This document shows positions 33,963 through 43,445 of a stretch of DNA of 64,000 nucleotides, piece after piece (within the stretch, counting starts at the first letter, position 1; every line of letters starts with the position of its first letter). The notes beneath the pieces are model-generated. The model saw nothing but the letters and a program-made list of their open reading frames with translations. It had not been told where the DNA came from and did not search any database. Origin of the DNA: Bradyrhizobium sp. Ec3.3 (GTDB taxonomy: Bacteria > Pseudomonadota > Alphaproteobacteria > Rhizobiales > Xanthobacteraceae); NCBI RefSeq assembly GCF_000472925.1, contig NZ_KI421479.1, forward strand, positions 188,324 through 252,323, read 5' to 3'. The translations under genes were made by a program, and so were the position numbers.

Positions 33963-35894
33963 TCACTCCGCCGCCTCCGCCATATGCGCGTCGGCGCTCA
34001 GGTCCACCACCCGCAAGCTCGTGCGCACCCTCTGCGTGGTGCCGTCCTGGAAGCGGATCACGGTGTCGACGGGGATGTTGGCGTCGCCCCGGTAGATGGC
34101 GTCGATGATATCTGCGTATTTCTCGTTGATGACGCCGCGGCGCACCTTTCGGGTGCGGGTGAGCTCGCCGTCGTCGGCATCCAGCTCCTTGTAGAGCAGG
34201 AGGAAGCGCGAGATGCGCTGCGCCGGCGGCAGCGTCGCGTTCACGGTCTCGACTTCCTTCTGGAGCAGCGCATAGACCTCCGGCCGCGAGGCGAGGTCGC
34301 TGTAGGTCGTGAAGGAGAGGCGGTTCTTCTCCGCCCATTTCGAGATGATGGAGTAGCGGATGCAGATCATGGCTGCGAGCGCGTCGCGGCCCGCACCCAA
34401 CACTACGGCTTCCGCGATATAGGGTGAGAACTTCAGCTTGTTCTCGATGAATTGCGGCGAGAAGCGTTCGCCGCGCGAAGTCTCTGCGAGGTCCTTGATG
34501 CGGTCGATGACGACCAGCTGCTTGCTATCGTTGAAATAGCCGGCATCGCCCGAGAGCATCCAGCCATCCCTGATGTCGGCGACGCTTGCCTCGGGGTTCT
34601 TGTAATATCCTAAGAACATGTTGGGATGCCGCACCACGATCTCGCCGACACCATGGATGTCGGCATTGTCGATGCGGATCTCGATATCGTCGGCCATCGC
34701 CACGCCCGTGGTGTCAGGGTCGACCTTGCCCTCGGGATGCAGCGTGTAGGCGCCCAGGAGCTCGGTCTGGCCGTAGAGCGTGCGCAGCGGCACGCCCATC
34801 GCCTGGAAAAACTTGAAGGTATCAGGCCCAAGCGCCGCGCCGCCGGTCGCAGCCGAGCGCAGCCGCGTGAATCCGAGACGGTCGCGCAGGGCGCGGAACA
34901 GGATCATGTCGGCGAGGCTCGAATGCTTGCCTTGCGCGAGCGCCGCAAGCCCGGTCTTCATGCCAAGATCGAACAGCCGCTGCTTGAACGGCGTCGCGTC
35001 CATCACCTTGGCCCGGACATCGGCGGCGATCGATTCCCATACGCGTGGCGCGAAGAGAACGAACGTCGGCGCGATCTCGCGCAGATCGTTCATCATGGTG
35101 TCGGGCTCTTCAACGAAGTTGATCTTCATCCGGCAGAGCAGGCCTTTGCCGAGCACATACACCTGCTCCATGATCCAGGGCAGAGGCAACACCGAGACGT
35201 ATTCGTCGTCCGGTCCCTTCGGATCGAAGGCGAGGTAGGTCGCGCAGTGGCCGAGCACGCGGCCGGCGGCGAGCATCGCAAGCTTGGGATGCGAGGTGGT
35301 GCCCGACGTGGTGCAGAGGATCGCGACGTCCTCGCCCCTGGTCGCATCCACCAGCCTGTCGTAAAGCTCCGGCTCGCGCGCGGCGCGCGCACGGCCGAGC
35401 TCGGCGAGCTTCTCGGCCGGCATTAGCCGCGGATCATCATATTTCCGCATGCCGCGCGGATCGGAATAGATGATGTGCTTCAGTTTCGGCACGCGGTCGG
35501 CGAGCCCCAAAAGCTTGTCGACCTGCTCCTCGTCCTCGGCGAAGACGAGCTGCGCTTCGCCATAGGTGAGGAGATAGGAGGCCTCCTCATCCAGCACGTC
35601 GCGATAGAGCCCGAGGCTCAGACCGCCGATGGCATGGGTAGCCACTTCCGCCGCGACCCAGTCGGGCCGGTTGTCGCCGATGATACCGATGACGTCGCCG
35701 CGGCCGAGGCCGAGTTCAACGAGGCCGAGCGCGAAATCGCGCACCCGCCTCTGGTAGTCGCTCCAGGTGAAAAGACGCCAGAGCCCAAAATCCTTTTCGC
35801 GAAGCGCGACCTCGCTGCCGTGCTCCTTCGCATTCAGCCGTAGCAGTTTCGGATAGGTGTCGGCCTGCGCGACGCGCCCCGCATAATCCATCAT
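33963..35894 (-). CDS. Long-chain acyl-CoA synthetase-like AMP-dependent CoA ligase
   Basis: A 643-residue adenylate-forming enzyme. The phosphate loop is CTTSGTTSHPK (194-204), with LRTLYGQTELLGAY and MLSGDAGYFNDSKQLVVIDRIKDLAETSRGERFSPQFIE as the later core motifs, ending with the lid (TRTRKVRRGVINEKYADII). The length and the ERFSPQ motif match bacterial long-chain/aromatic ligases found inside Liv operons. The ATG at 35894 overlaps the livG stop (ATGA, 35891-35894), so it is coupled to the ATPase. It probably activates the imported acid to its CoA ester at the inner face of the membrane. Confidence 0.9.
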   Translation of the reverse strand: MMDYAGRVAQADTYPKLLRLNAKEHGSEVALREKDFGLWRLFTWSDYQRRVRDFALGLVELGLGRGDVIGIIGDNRPDWVAAEVATHAIGGLSLGLYRDVLDEEASYLLTYGEAQLVFAEDEEQVDKLLGLADRVPKLKHIIYSDPRGMRKYDDPRLMPAEKLAELGRARAAREPELYDRLVDATRGEDVAILCTTSGTTSHPKLAMLAAGRVLGHCATYLAFDPKGPDDEYVSVLPLPWIMEQVYVLGKGLLCRMKINFVEEPDTMMNDLREIAPTFVLFAPRVWESIAADVRAKVMDATPFKQRLFDLGMKTGLAALAQGKHSSLADMILFRALRDRLGFTRLRSAATGGAALGPDTFKFFQAMGVPLRTLYGQTELLGAYTLHPEGKVDPDTTGVAMADDIEIRIDNADIHGVGEIVVRHPNMFLGYYKNPEASVADIRDGWMLSGDAGYFNDSKQLVVIDRIKDLAETSRGERFSPQFIENKLKFSPYIAEAVVLGAGRDALAAMICIRYSIISKWAEKNRLSFTTYSDLASRPEVYALLQKEVETVNATLPPAQRISRFLLLYKELDADDGELTRTRKVRRGVINEKYADIIDAIYRGDANIPVDTVIRFQDGTTQRVRTSLRVVDLSADAHMAEAAE

Positions 35895-36715
35895 GCCGCG
35901 CACTCCGGGGCAGCGGGCTTGTCGTCGGGATCGACCAGCACGTCGTCCTCTTCGCCGAGATAGGCGCGCTTGACGTGGGGATCGGCCAGCACCGCCGCCG
36001 GATCGCCCTCGGCGATCTTGCGGCCGAAATCCAGCACCATGACGCGGTGGGAAATATCCATCACTACGCCCATGTCGTGCTCGATCATCACCACCGTCAT
36101 CCCGAACTCCTCGTTGAGATCGACGATGTAGCGGGCCATGTCCTCCTTCTCCTCGAAGTTCATGCCGGCCATCGGCTCGTCGAGGAGAATGAGGCGCGGC
36201 TCCAGCGCCATGGCGCGCGCCAGCTCGACGCGCTTGCGCAGGCCGTAGGGCAGGGTGCCGGCTTGCGCTTTTCGAACCGATTGCAGGTCGAGGAAGTCGA
36301 TGATCTCCTCGACCTTGCGGCGGTGCGCGAGCTCCTCCTTGCGCGCGCCGGTCAGCCAGTACAGCGAGCCCGTGATGAAATTGTTCTTCAGCAGGTGATG
36401 GCGGCCAACCATGATGTTGTCGAGCACGCTCATATGGTGGAACAGCGCCAGATTCTGGAATGTGCGGCCGATGCCGAGCGAGGCGCGGGCGTTTGGCGTC
36501 AATCCGGTGATGTCGCGGTCCTGGTAGAAGAGCTGGCCTTCCGTCGGCTTGTAGCGACCGGAAATACAGTTCACGATCGAGGTCTTGCCTGCGCCGTTGG
36601 GGCCGATGATCGAGAACAGCTCGCCGTCCTTGATGGAAAAGCTGACGTCGGTCAGCGCGCGGACGCCGCCGAACCGCAAGGACACGCCGCGCACTTCAAG
36701 ATTGGTTGCCACCAA
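35891..36715 (-). CDS. livG: ABC transporter ATP-binding protein, LivG type
   Basis: A 274-residue ATPase of a HAAT importer. Walker A is IGPNGAGKTSIVNCISG, the signature region TLPYGLRKRVELARAMALEPRLILLDEPMAGMNFEE, with the H-loop in VVMIEHDMGVVMDISH. The C-terminal LADPHVKRAYLGEEDDVLVDPDDKPAA is slightly extended. It is the first gene of the operon livG-ligase-livH-livM-livK-livF and is divergent from the Crp-type regulator, with 332 bases between them. Confidence 0.92.
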   Translation of the reverse strand: MVATNLEVRGVSLRFGGVRALTDVSFSIKDGELFSIIGPNGAGKTSIVNCISGRYKPTEGQLFYQDRDITGLTPNARASLGIGRTFQNLALFHHMSVLDNIMVGRHHLLKNNFITGSLYWLTGARKEELAHRRKVEEIIDFLDLQSVRKAQAGTLPYGLRKRVELARAMALEPRLILLDEPMAGMNFEEKEDMARYIVDLNEEFGMTVVMIEHDMGVVMDISHRVMVLDFGRKIAEGDPAAVLADPHVKRAYLGEEDDVLVDPDDKPAAPECAA

Positions 36716-37047
36716 TAATTCCCTCCCCGGCGACGGCGCTTTGGCGCTCTTTCGTCCATTTCCTTGGGCTGATCCTATATCGGCCGTTCGGGCGAGGCCA
36801 TGCAGCCGATGGTCCCGGTCCGATCACGCGGCCGGCGCTGTCCCCATTGGGAACAAAAGCCGCATCGCGCGAGGTGGTCCTCAATAGGGTAAAGCGCTAT
36901 CTTGAAATGTCTTGTGCCTGACAATTCGTCGGCAAAGTTTTTCGCGGGGGCGGGGCTTGCTTCTTTCGCCGCAGGGCGAATGAGGCGAGTTTGCTGCGAT
37001 GCAGCAATCAGGCGGGGTGGCGTTACGGTGCGGTTGGCTTCGGGATC
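36716..37047. other. Divergent intergenic region between livG and the Crp-like gene
   Basis: It should contain promoters for both the uptake operon and the regulator. I found no clear -35/-10 pair and no Fnr- or Crp-type inverted box (TTGAT-N4-ATCAA or TGTGA-N6-TCACA). Nothing codes for a convincing protein. Confidence 0.4.
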
Positions 37048-37722
37048 ATGATTTCAGAGGATCAATTGAAGCGCGTCGCCGCCTGGTCGCGCGAACTCAC
37101 GACGCGCGAGATTGAGGTCGCCCGCGCCGGGATCGTCGAAAAATCCTACGCCAACGGCGAGACTGTCTTCATGCGCGGCGACAAGTTCGACTATTGGGCC
37201 GGCGTGGTCAGTGGCCTCGCCCGGATGGGCGGGGTTTCGCGCGACGGCAAGGAGACGAGCCTCGCAGGTCTCACCGCGGGAGCCTGGTTCGGCGAGGGCA
37301 GCGTGCTCAAGAACGAGCCGCGGCGCTACGACGTGGTTGCGCTCCGCGACAGCCGTCTCGCTCTGATGGAGCGCAGCGCCTTCCTGTGGCTGTTCGAGAA
37401 CAGCGTCGGCTTCAACCGCTTCCTGGTGCGCCAGCTCAACGAGCGGCTCGGCCAGTTCATCGGCATGCTCGAGGTCAACCGCACGCTGGACGCCACAGCG
37501 CGCCTTGCCCGTAGCATCGCCTCGCTGTTCAATCCGATCCTCTATCCGGATTCCAAGACGCATCTGGAGATCACGCAGGAGGAGATCGGCGCACTCTCCG
37601 GCATGTCGCGGCAGAACGCGAACCGCGCGCTGAACCGGCTCGAGAAGGAGGGGCTGCTGCGGCTCGAATATGGCGGCGTCACCATCCTCGATGTCGAGCG
37701 GCTGCGCGGATATGGGGATTAG
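37048..37722 (+). CDS. Crp/Fnr family transcriptional regulator
   Basis: A 224-residue regulator with an N-terminal cyclic-nucleotide-binding-like domain (about 20-125: ANGETVFMRGDKFDYWAGVVSGLARM, GLTAGAWFGEGSVL) and a C-terminal winged helix (about 150-220: ITQEEIGALSGMSRQNANRALNRLEKEGLL). It contains no cysteine at all, so it cannot carry an Fnr-type iron-sulfur cluster. The phosphate-binding arginine motif RxA of true cAMP receptors is not evident. It is divergent from livG and a good candidate to control that operon. The effector is unknown. Confidence 0.85.
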   Translation: MISEDQLKRVAAWSRELTTREIEVARAGIVEKSYANGETVFMRGDKFDYWAGVVSGLARMGGVSRDGKETSLAGLTAGAWFGEGSVLKNEPRRYDVVALRDSRLALMERSAFLWLFENSVGFNRFLVRQLNERLGQFIGMLEVNRTLDATARLARSIASLFNPILYPDSKTHLEITQEEIGALSGMSRQNANRALNRLEKEGLLRLEYGGVTILDVERLRGYGD

Positions 37723-37741
37723 GGTTTAGGGCGCCAATCCA

Positions 37742-39004
37742 TCATCGCGCATTGGCTGGCGCGTGTGCCGGCCACAGATCGGCGCGCCAGCGCACTGCAA
37801 TCGCCACCATCGCGATGAAGCCAGAGATCGCATACAGCGAACCTGTCGCCGAATAGCCGATGCGGTCGATCAGGCTGCCCGCCGCAAGCAGCCCGAGCGG
37901 CAAGCCGTAGATCACCATCATGCGCACCCCCATGACGCGGCCCCGGAGGTGCGCGCTCGCCGCGCGCATCAGGATCACGGCGGCTGATATCATCGACATG
38001 CTCTGCGCGATGCCGGCGAGCACGAGGCAGGCCATGGCGACCGGCATGGTCCTCATTCCGACGAACACCAGCAGCATCGCGTACCAGGCGAGCGTCGCGC
38101 CGATCAGAAGCCGGGCGATCCGCAAGCCGCTCATAAGGCTGAGTGCGATCGAACCTGTCAGCGAGCCCACGGCAAAACTCGCCGACAGATAGCCGAGACC
38201 GGTCTGGTCAGTATGAAAGATATCGCGCGCGACGAAAGGTAACAGCCCGCTCGTCAGCGGAAATGCCGTGAGATTGGCCAAAAATGCGACGCAGAGCGCC
38301 GCTCTCATCCCGGGGCCGTTCCAGGCATAAACGATGCCTTCCTTCAGGTCGCGCAGCAATCTCGTGCCGGCGCGGCCGTCCGCCGGGCGATGGCTTGCGG
38401 CAGAGGACTTTGCCGGCCGGGTCAGGCAGAGCATCAGGATCGCGGCCACGAGATAGAGGCAGGCGGTCGCCACATACACGAGGCCGATGCCAAGCGCGGC
38501 GAACAGTCCGGCGCCGGTCAAGGCACCGGCGATGCGCGCGCTATCCTGGGTCGTGCGCGACAGGCTGATTGCACCAACCAGTTGTTCGGCCGGCATGATG
38601 CTGGCGAGCAGCGCGCCGCGCATGCCGAGGTCCGAAGGGCGGATCAGGCCCATGACCGCGACGATGATCATCACATTGAGCGGCGCCAGATGGCCGGTGA
38701 GGGCCAGCGCCATGATGGTCGAGGACAGTGCCGTATAGGCAAGACGCATGGCGATGAGAAGGTCCCGGTGACCGATGCGGTCTCCGATCATCCCGAACAC
38801 CGGCGCAATGAGTGTCCCGACATATTGCAGCGATGCCAGGATGGTAAGCAGCAGAACCGAGCCGGTCTCCACCATGATGTACCAGCCGAGCACCAGCGTC
38901 TCCACCTCGAACGCCCACGAGGTGAGGAGATCGGATGGCCATTGAAAGCGATAGTTGCGGATGCGGAACGGCGCGAGCGCGGAAGGTCGTTTAGGTGTGC
39001 TCAA
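37742..39004 (-). CDS. MFS transporter (MFS_3, EntS-like)
   Basis: About 420 residues with 12 hydrophobic segments. The opening FRIRNYRFQWPSDLLTSWAFEVETLVLGWYIMVETGS and the A-motif loop FGMIGDRIGHRDLLIAMRL are typical of the MFS_3 group that includes enterobactin exporter EntS. The C-terminal half has LRGRVMGVRMMVIYGLPLGLLAAGSLIDRIG. The start is uncertain: TTG 39004 (LSTPKRPSALAPF) is the last one before the conserved part. The longer frame upstream to 39211 looks non-coding. It is divergent from the cyclase gene. The substrate is unknown. Confidence 0.75.
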   Translation of the reverse strand: MSTPKRPSALAPFRIRNYRFQWPSDLLTSWAFEVETLVLGWYIMVETGSVLLLTILASLQYVGTLIAPVFGMIGDRIGHRDLLIAMRLAYTALSSTIMALALTGHLAPLNVMIIVAVMGLIRPSDLGMRGALLASIMPAEQLVGAISLSRTTQDSARIAGALTGAGLFAALGIGLVYVATACLYLVAAILMLCLTRPAKSSAASHRPADGRAGTRLLRDLKEGIVYAWNGPGMRAALCVAFLANLTAFPLTSGLLPFVARDIFHTDQTGLGYLSASFAVGSLTGSIALSLMSGLRIARLLIGATLAWYAMLLVFVGMRTMPVAMACLVLAGIAQSMSMISAAVILMRAASAHLRGRVMGVRMMVIYGLPLGLLAAGSLIDRIGYSATGSLYAISGFIAMVAIAVRWRADLWPAHAPANAR

Positions 39005-39414
39005 GATGCGATGACGGGTTTCACGGCGATTCCCTGCCCTTATTATTGGTTCTTTCGTCAGCGTAGTGCGGGCGATACTCGTGTCAATTGACGCTACCGC
39101 ATGCCGCCATGCTCGCCGACGATTCGCGATGAGCCGCGCTCCCCGGGACTTCCGCCTGTTGAATAGAATCGCTGCAGATTGAAGAGTGCAGTTTTGTGCG
39201 GGGTAGCGCACAGCAGTCGCCTTCGGTCCGCCAGTGCACCCGCAGCACGGCCTCGCTGTCCCACCTGTTTACGTGGATGAGCAGACGAGCCGCCGCTTGC
39301 TCTTCCGGCGCGTCGAGCCCATTCTGGTCGCATCCCTGGGCCCATTCGGTCGGGCCTGCTGATCGCGCCATCGTGGCTTCCGCGAGGTCTTGGGCTACGA
39401 AAAGGTCTTGGGCC
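39005..39414. other. Divergent intergenic region between the MFS gene and the cyclase gene
   Basis: Both genes start here in opposite directions, and the frames extending into it have no protein character. A 10-bp palindrome GTCAATTGAC lies at 39083-39092. No clear promoter was identified. Confidence 0.4.
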
Positions 39415-42400
39415 ATGAAGTGCTCGGGTTGCGAGTACGAGGTTCAGAGCGGCTTTGCGTTCTGCCCGAAGTGCGGCACGAAGCAGCCGATCGCGTGCCC
39501 TGGCTGCGGCTTTCCATGCGCGCCGGATTTCGCATACTGCCCGAAATGCGGCATTCCCGTCTGTGAGGCTTCCAAAGGCGGCGGGCAGGCATCGGTTCGG
39601 ACGAGCCCGACGACAATCCCGATCAGGTCCTCCTCGCCGCCGCTCGCGCCGATGGTCGAGGCTCAACACGCGTCTCGACCGCAGTCGGACAAAATCGATG
39701 GCGAGGCAAACCGTCGTACCATCACCGTGCTGTTTGCCGACCTCAGCGGCTTCACTACGATGACCGAGCGGCTCGACCCCGAGGTCATGCAGACGCTTCA
39801 GAACGAACTATTCGAGGAGCTGACGGCCGCCGTGCAGGGCTTTGGCGGCTTCGTGGACAAATTCATCGGCGATGCGCTGCTTGCTCTTTTTGGTGCGCCG
39901 GCCGCGCACGAGGACGACCCGGAGCGGGCGATCCGCGCCGCCCTGGACATGATCAGCCGGACGGCGCGCCTCAGCGAACGCGCGAAGGCGTATGCCGGTT
40001 CACCGCTGCTGCTCCATGTCGGCATCAACACCGGGCACGTCGTTGCGGGAGGGCTGGGTGTGGGTGTTGCCAAATCCTATTCGGTGACCGGCGACACGGT
40101 AAATACCGCACAGCGATTGCAGTCGATGGCTCCTCCGGGCGAGGTCCTGGTCGGGCCGTTGACCCACCGGCTGACGCGGCATGCTTTCTCCTATGACTCG
40201 CTTGGCGAGGTCTCGCTCAAGGGCAAGATGGGCAGCGTCCTGGTCCATCGTTTGAAGGGGGCGCTCGAAACGCCCCGTGCGGCGAGAGGCCTCGACACGC
40301 TGGGCCTCAGCGCGCCCCTGATCGGGCGCGACGCCGAGCTTGCCCGCGTGATCGGCAGCCTTGATCGTGCGTGCGGCGGCGCGGCTCAACTGGTGCGGCT
40401 GGTCGGCGAAGCCGGAATCGGGAAAACGCGCCTGGTGAACGAATTCGTCGCCCGTATCCGCGATGAGGATCGCTTCGCAGATGTGGCGATCCGGCAGGCT
40501 GTCTGCTCGCCATTGGGTGAACAATCCTACGGCACGCTCGCGGCGGTGCTGCGCAGCGCCTATGGCATCGCGCAGAAGGCCAGCGCCGCGGAGACCGAGG
40601 CCAGGCTGGCTGCCGCGCTGTCGGAGCTTGGCCTTGCGACTGATGAGGCAGAGCGATTGATGCCGCTCTATTTCCACGTTCTCGGCCTCGGCGACCCCGA
40701 CGCCGTGTTGCAGCACGTCGAGCCCGAACAGCTCCGGCGGCAGATATTCTTTGCGATTCGCACCGTCTTCGAACGGCGTCTGGCCTTGTCGCCGCTTCTG
40801 ATCATTGTTGAAGATCTGCACTGGGCCGATGCCGTGTCTCTCGAAGCGCTGCGGTTCCTGATGGACCGGCTGGAGCGTACGCGGCTGATGCTGTTGTTCA
40901 CGCATCGGCCAATGCTGGAGCTGGATCAGTTCGGTTCGGGTCGGATCAGCCACACAACCCTTCGGCTGCCTCCGCTTGGTGACGCCGACGGACAAAAGCT
41001 GCTCGCGGCCTATTTCAGTCAGGGTTGGCGCGAACCGCCGGGGCGTCTGTTCAGTCGAATCCTCGAGCGTGCGAGCGGCAATCCACTCTTCTTTGAGGAG
41101 ATCATCCGCGGTCTCATTGAAGCCGGCGCCCTGGAGCGCGACGGCTCGCAGTGGCGGATCAAATCGGATGAAGCCGCCGCCGATATTCCGGCAAGCATTC
41201 AGGCGCTGTTGCTGGCGCGCCTGGACCGGCTGCCGCATGAGGTGCGCCGGCTGGCCCAGGAGGCCGCGGTGATCGGCCCGCGCTTCGATGCGGCTCTCCT
41301 CGGTGCGACGGCGACCGATCGGGCAAAGGTAGAGGTGGGGCTCGAGCTTCTGTGCGACGCCGAGCTCGTCGAGGAGGTCGCAGGCTCGAACTCCATTTCG
41401 CTGCGATCCTACCGCTTCACGCAAACCATGCTTCAGGACGTGATCTATCAGAACCTGCTCTTGCAGCGCCGGATCGAGCTCCACGCGCGGATTGGTGCCG
41501 CTCTGGAGCGTCTCTACGGCAACGAGCCAGAGCGGCTCGAAGACCTCGTCCTGCTCGGGCACCACTTCAGCCTGAGCGCGAGCAAGCCGAAAGGTGCTCG
41601 CTATCTGCGGGCAGCCGGCGATCGCGCTCGCGCGACCTATGCCAATGACGATGCCATCCGTCTCTACCAGCAGGCCCTCGCCGTACTGTTGACCGGCGGC
41701 GAAGGCGAACCGGAACGCCTGGCCCTGTACGAGCGGATCGCGGACCTCTGTGGCGCGGCCGGCCGTCGAAACACCGCCGAGGAGCACTACCAGAGCGCGC
41801 TGGAAGGTCACCGGGCCGCAGGGGACCGCATCGGCGAAGCGCGCATTCTTCGCAAGCTTGGCCGGATGTTGTGGGACGCCGGCAAGCGGACCAAGGCAGA
41901 AACGCACTACGCAGAGGCGGCTGAACTGCTTGGAGGGACCGAGGCGCCAATCGAGTGGGCGCACCTCCTGCAGGAGCGCGGCCGTCTCGCGTTTCGCATG
42001 GGTGACCACGTAGCTGCCGCGAGATGGGCCGACGAGGCGCTTGGCTACGCCCGATCCGCGCCGGCGGACGCGGACAAGCAAGCCGAGGCAGCGCGGGCCA
42101 TTGCCGAGGCTCTCAACACCAAGGGGGTTGCACTGGCGCGGCTTGGACGACACCAGGAGGCGGTGCGCGAGGTGGAGCAAAGTGTCGCAGCCGCCGAGGC
42201 CGCCGGCCATCTCAACGTGGCCTGTCGCAGCTACACCAATCTTGGCGTGCTCTACACCACTGTCGACCCGGCGCAAGCCATGGAGGTTTGCCGGCGCGGC
42301 CTCGATGTCGCGCGTCGCATCGGCGATCTCGGCTTCCAGGCGCGCCTGTTTGCCAATTATGCCGTCGCCTGTTGCACCTTCACGGACAAATGTTCCGAGG

Positions 42401-42732
42401 AGGGGGTGCCGGCTGCCGAGAAGGCGATCGAGATCGACCGTGCACTCGATCAGCGCGAGCATCTCCCGGTGCCCTTGATCGTGCTCGGGCAAATCCATCA
42501 GTGCCATTTCCGCCCCGACCTGGCTGCCCGCTGCTACAATGAGGCAATCGAGGTGGCGAGCGAGACCGGCGAGCCGCAGCAGCTCTTTCCGTGCTATGAT
42601 GGTCTTGCGACACTGAACCTTGATCGAGGCGACATGCCCGAGGCCGAGCGGTATTTCGCGCTGGCCCAAGATGTCTGCGCCCGGCACGGGCTCGATCCCG
42701 CAGGGCTGATCGTACTGCCATTTCTGGACTAG
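39415..42732 (+). CDS. Adenylate/guanylate cyclase-AAA ATPase-TPR signalling protein with zinc ribbons
   Basis: A 1105-residue multidomain protein. Two zinc ribbons open it (C3-x2-C6 with C17-x2-C20, and C28-x2-C31 with C42-x2-C45). A class III cyclase domain follows at about 100-280, with metal aspartates D109 (VLFADLSGFT) and D153 (FIGDALLALFG) and VTGDTVNTAQRLQ. Then comes an AAA/STAND-type ATPase with Walker A GEAGIGKT (331-338) and LIIVEDLHWAD. Tetratricopeptide-like repeats fill about 780-1080. Rhizobia have many such cyclases. The input signal is unknown. The ATG at 39415 is chosen because the cysteine ribbon starts right behind it. The redoxin gene follows 21 bases later. Confidence 0.85.
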   Translation: MKCSGCEYEVQSGFAFCPKCGTKQPIACPGCGFPCAPDFAYCPKCGIPVCEASKGGGQASVRTSPTTIPIRSSSPPLAPMVEAQHASRPQSDKIDGEANRRTITVLFADLSGFTTMTERLDPEVMQTLQNELFEELTAAVQGFGGFVDKFIGDALLALFGAPAAHEDDPERAIRAALDMISRTARLSERAKAYAGSPLLLHVGINTGHVVAGGLGVGVAKSYSVTGDTVNTAQRLQSMAPPGEVLVGPLTHRLTRHAFSYDSLGEVSLKGKMGSVLVHRLKGALETPRAARGLDTLGLSAPLIGRDAELARVIGSLDRACGGAAQLVRLVGEAGIGKTRLVNEFVARIRDEDRFADVAIRQAVCSPLGEQSYGTLAAVLRSAYGIAQKASAAETEARLAAALSELGLATDEAERLMPLYFHVLGLGDPDAVLQHVEPEQLRRQIFFAIRTVFERRLALSPLLIIVEDLHWADAVSLEALRFLMDRLERTRLMLLFTHRPMLELDQFGSGRISHTTLRLPPLGDADGQKLLAAYFSQGWREPPGRLFSRILERASGNPLFFEEIIRGLIEAGALERDGSQWRIKSDEAAADIPASIQALLLARLDRLPHEVRRLAQEAAVIGPRFDAALLGATATDRAKVEVGLELLCDAELVEEVAGSNSISLRSYRFTQTMLQDVIYQNLLLQRRIELHARIGAALERLYGNEPERLEDLVLLGHHFSLSASKPKGARYLRAAGDRARATYANDDAIRLYQQALAVLLTGGEGEPERLALYERIADLCGAAGRRNTAEEHYQSALEGHRAAGDRIGEARILRKLGRMLWDAGKRTKAETHYAEAAELLGGTEAPIEWAHLLQERGRLAFRMGDHVAAARWADEALGYARSAPADADKQAEAARAIAEALNTKGVALARLGRHQEAVREVEQSVAAAEAAGHLNVACRSYTNLGVLYTTVDPAQAMEVCRRGLDVARRIGDLGFQARLFANYAVACCTFTDKCSEEGVPAAEKAIEIDRALDQREHLPVPLIVLGQIHQCHFRPDLAARCYNEAIEVASETGEPQQLFPCYDGLATLNLDRGDMPEAERYFALAQDVCARHGLDPAGLIVLPFLD

Positions 42733-42753
42733 CCAATGTGAGGGAGTTCAACC

Positions 42754-43434
42754 ATGTCAGACCGCCATGTCGATGGACCACTTCAGCCCGGCGATCGCGC
42801 ACCGAACGTCGTGCTGGACGCCATCACGCGCGAAGGAAAGGTCGCGCTCGAAGATTTCCGCGGGCATAGTCCGATCTTGGTCGGCCTGTTTCGAGGCCTG
42901 CACTGCCCGTTCTGCCGGCGCCATATCGCCGCACAGGCGCAGCTTGACGCAGCCCTGCGCGAGAAGGGCGTCGAAAGCCTCACGGTCGTCAATACGCCGA
43001 TCGAACGCGCGCGGCTCTACTTCCGCTACCATCCGTTGCCCAACCTTCTTGCCGCGTCGGACCCCGAGCGGGTCTCGCACCGCGCGTTTGGCCTGCCCAA
43101 TGTCGAGTTCACGCAGAACGAGACCGAGTGGCCGCGCAAGGTGGGCATGGACGTGGTTCTGAGCATGCCAGTCAATATGCCCGGCGAATTGCCCGGCCCG
43201 ATGAACCGGCCGGCGGCCGCGGAGTACCTCAACAACAAGGACGGCTACGAGATGACCGAAGCCGATCAGCGCATGGCCGCGGCCGGCACGGGCCAGCTGT
43301 TCGGCCAGTTCCTGCTCGATCGACAGGGGATCGTGCGTTGGACGTTTACCGAGGTGCCTGACGGCGGCCAGCGCATGTTCGGAGCGCCGAACCCACAGGA
43401 GTTGATGTCGGCCGCCTCACAGGTGGCAGGCTAG
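42754..43434 (+). CDS. AhpC/TSA-type redoxin (peroxiredoxin-like)
   Basis: A 226-residue thioredoxin-fold protein of the AhpC/TSA redoxin group. The N-terminal LQPGDRAPNVVLDAITREG and LVGLFRGLHCPFCRRHIA define the domain, with a C51-P-F-C54 pair in place of the peroxiredoxin PxxxTxxC motif. So it is more likely a thiol oxidoreductase than a classical peroxidase. The C-terminal part (YEMTEADQRMAAAGTGQLFGQFLLDRQGIVRW) is family-typical. It lies 21 bases after the cyclase gene on the same strand and may be cotranscribed. Confidence 0.75.
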   Translation: MSDRHVDGPLQPGDRAPNVVLDAITREGKVALEDFRGHSPILVGLFRGLHCPFCRRHIAAQAQLDAALREKGVESLTVVNTPIERARLYFRYHPLPNLLAASDPERVSHRAFGLPNVEFTQNETEWPRKVGMDVVLSMPVNMPGELPGPMNRPAAAEYLNNKDGYEMTEADQRMAAAGTGQLFGQFLLDRQGIVRWTFTEVPDGGQRMFGAPNPQELMSAASQVAG

Positions 43435-43445
43435 GCGTCTGACGA

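Noticed and set aside
39196..39414. 73-codon N-terminal extension of the cyclase protein
   Set aside because: It is rich in S, R and W without structure. The zinc ribbon begins right after ATG 39415.
40000..42687. 895-codon open frame on the minus strand opposite the cyclase gene
   Set aside because: It lies fully within the cyclase-ATPase-TPR gene on the other strand and has no recognisable motif.
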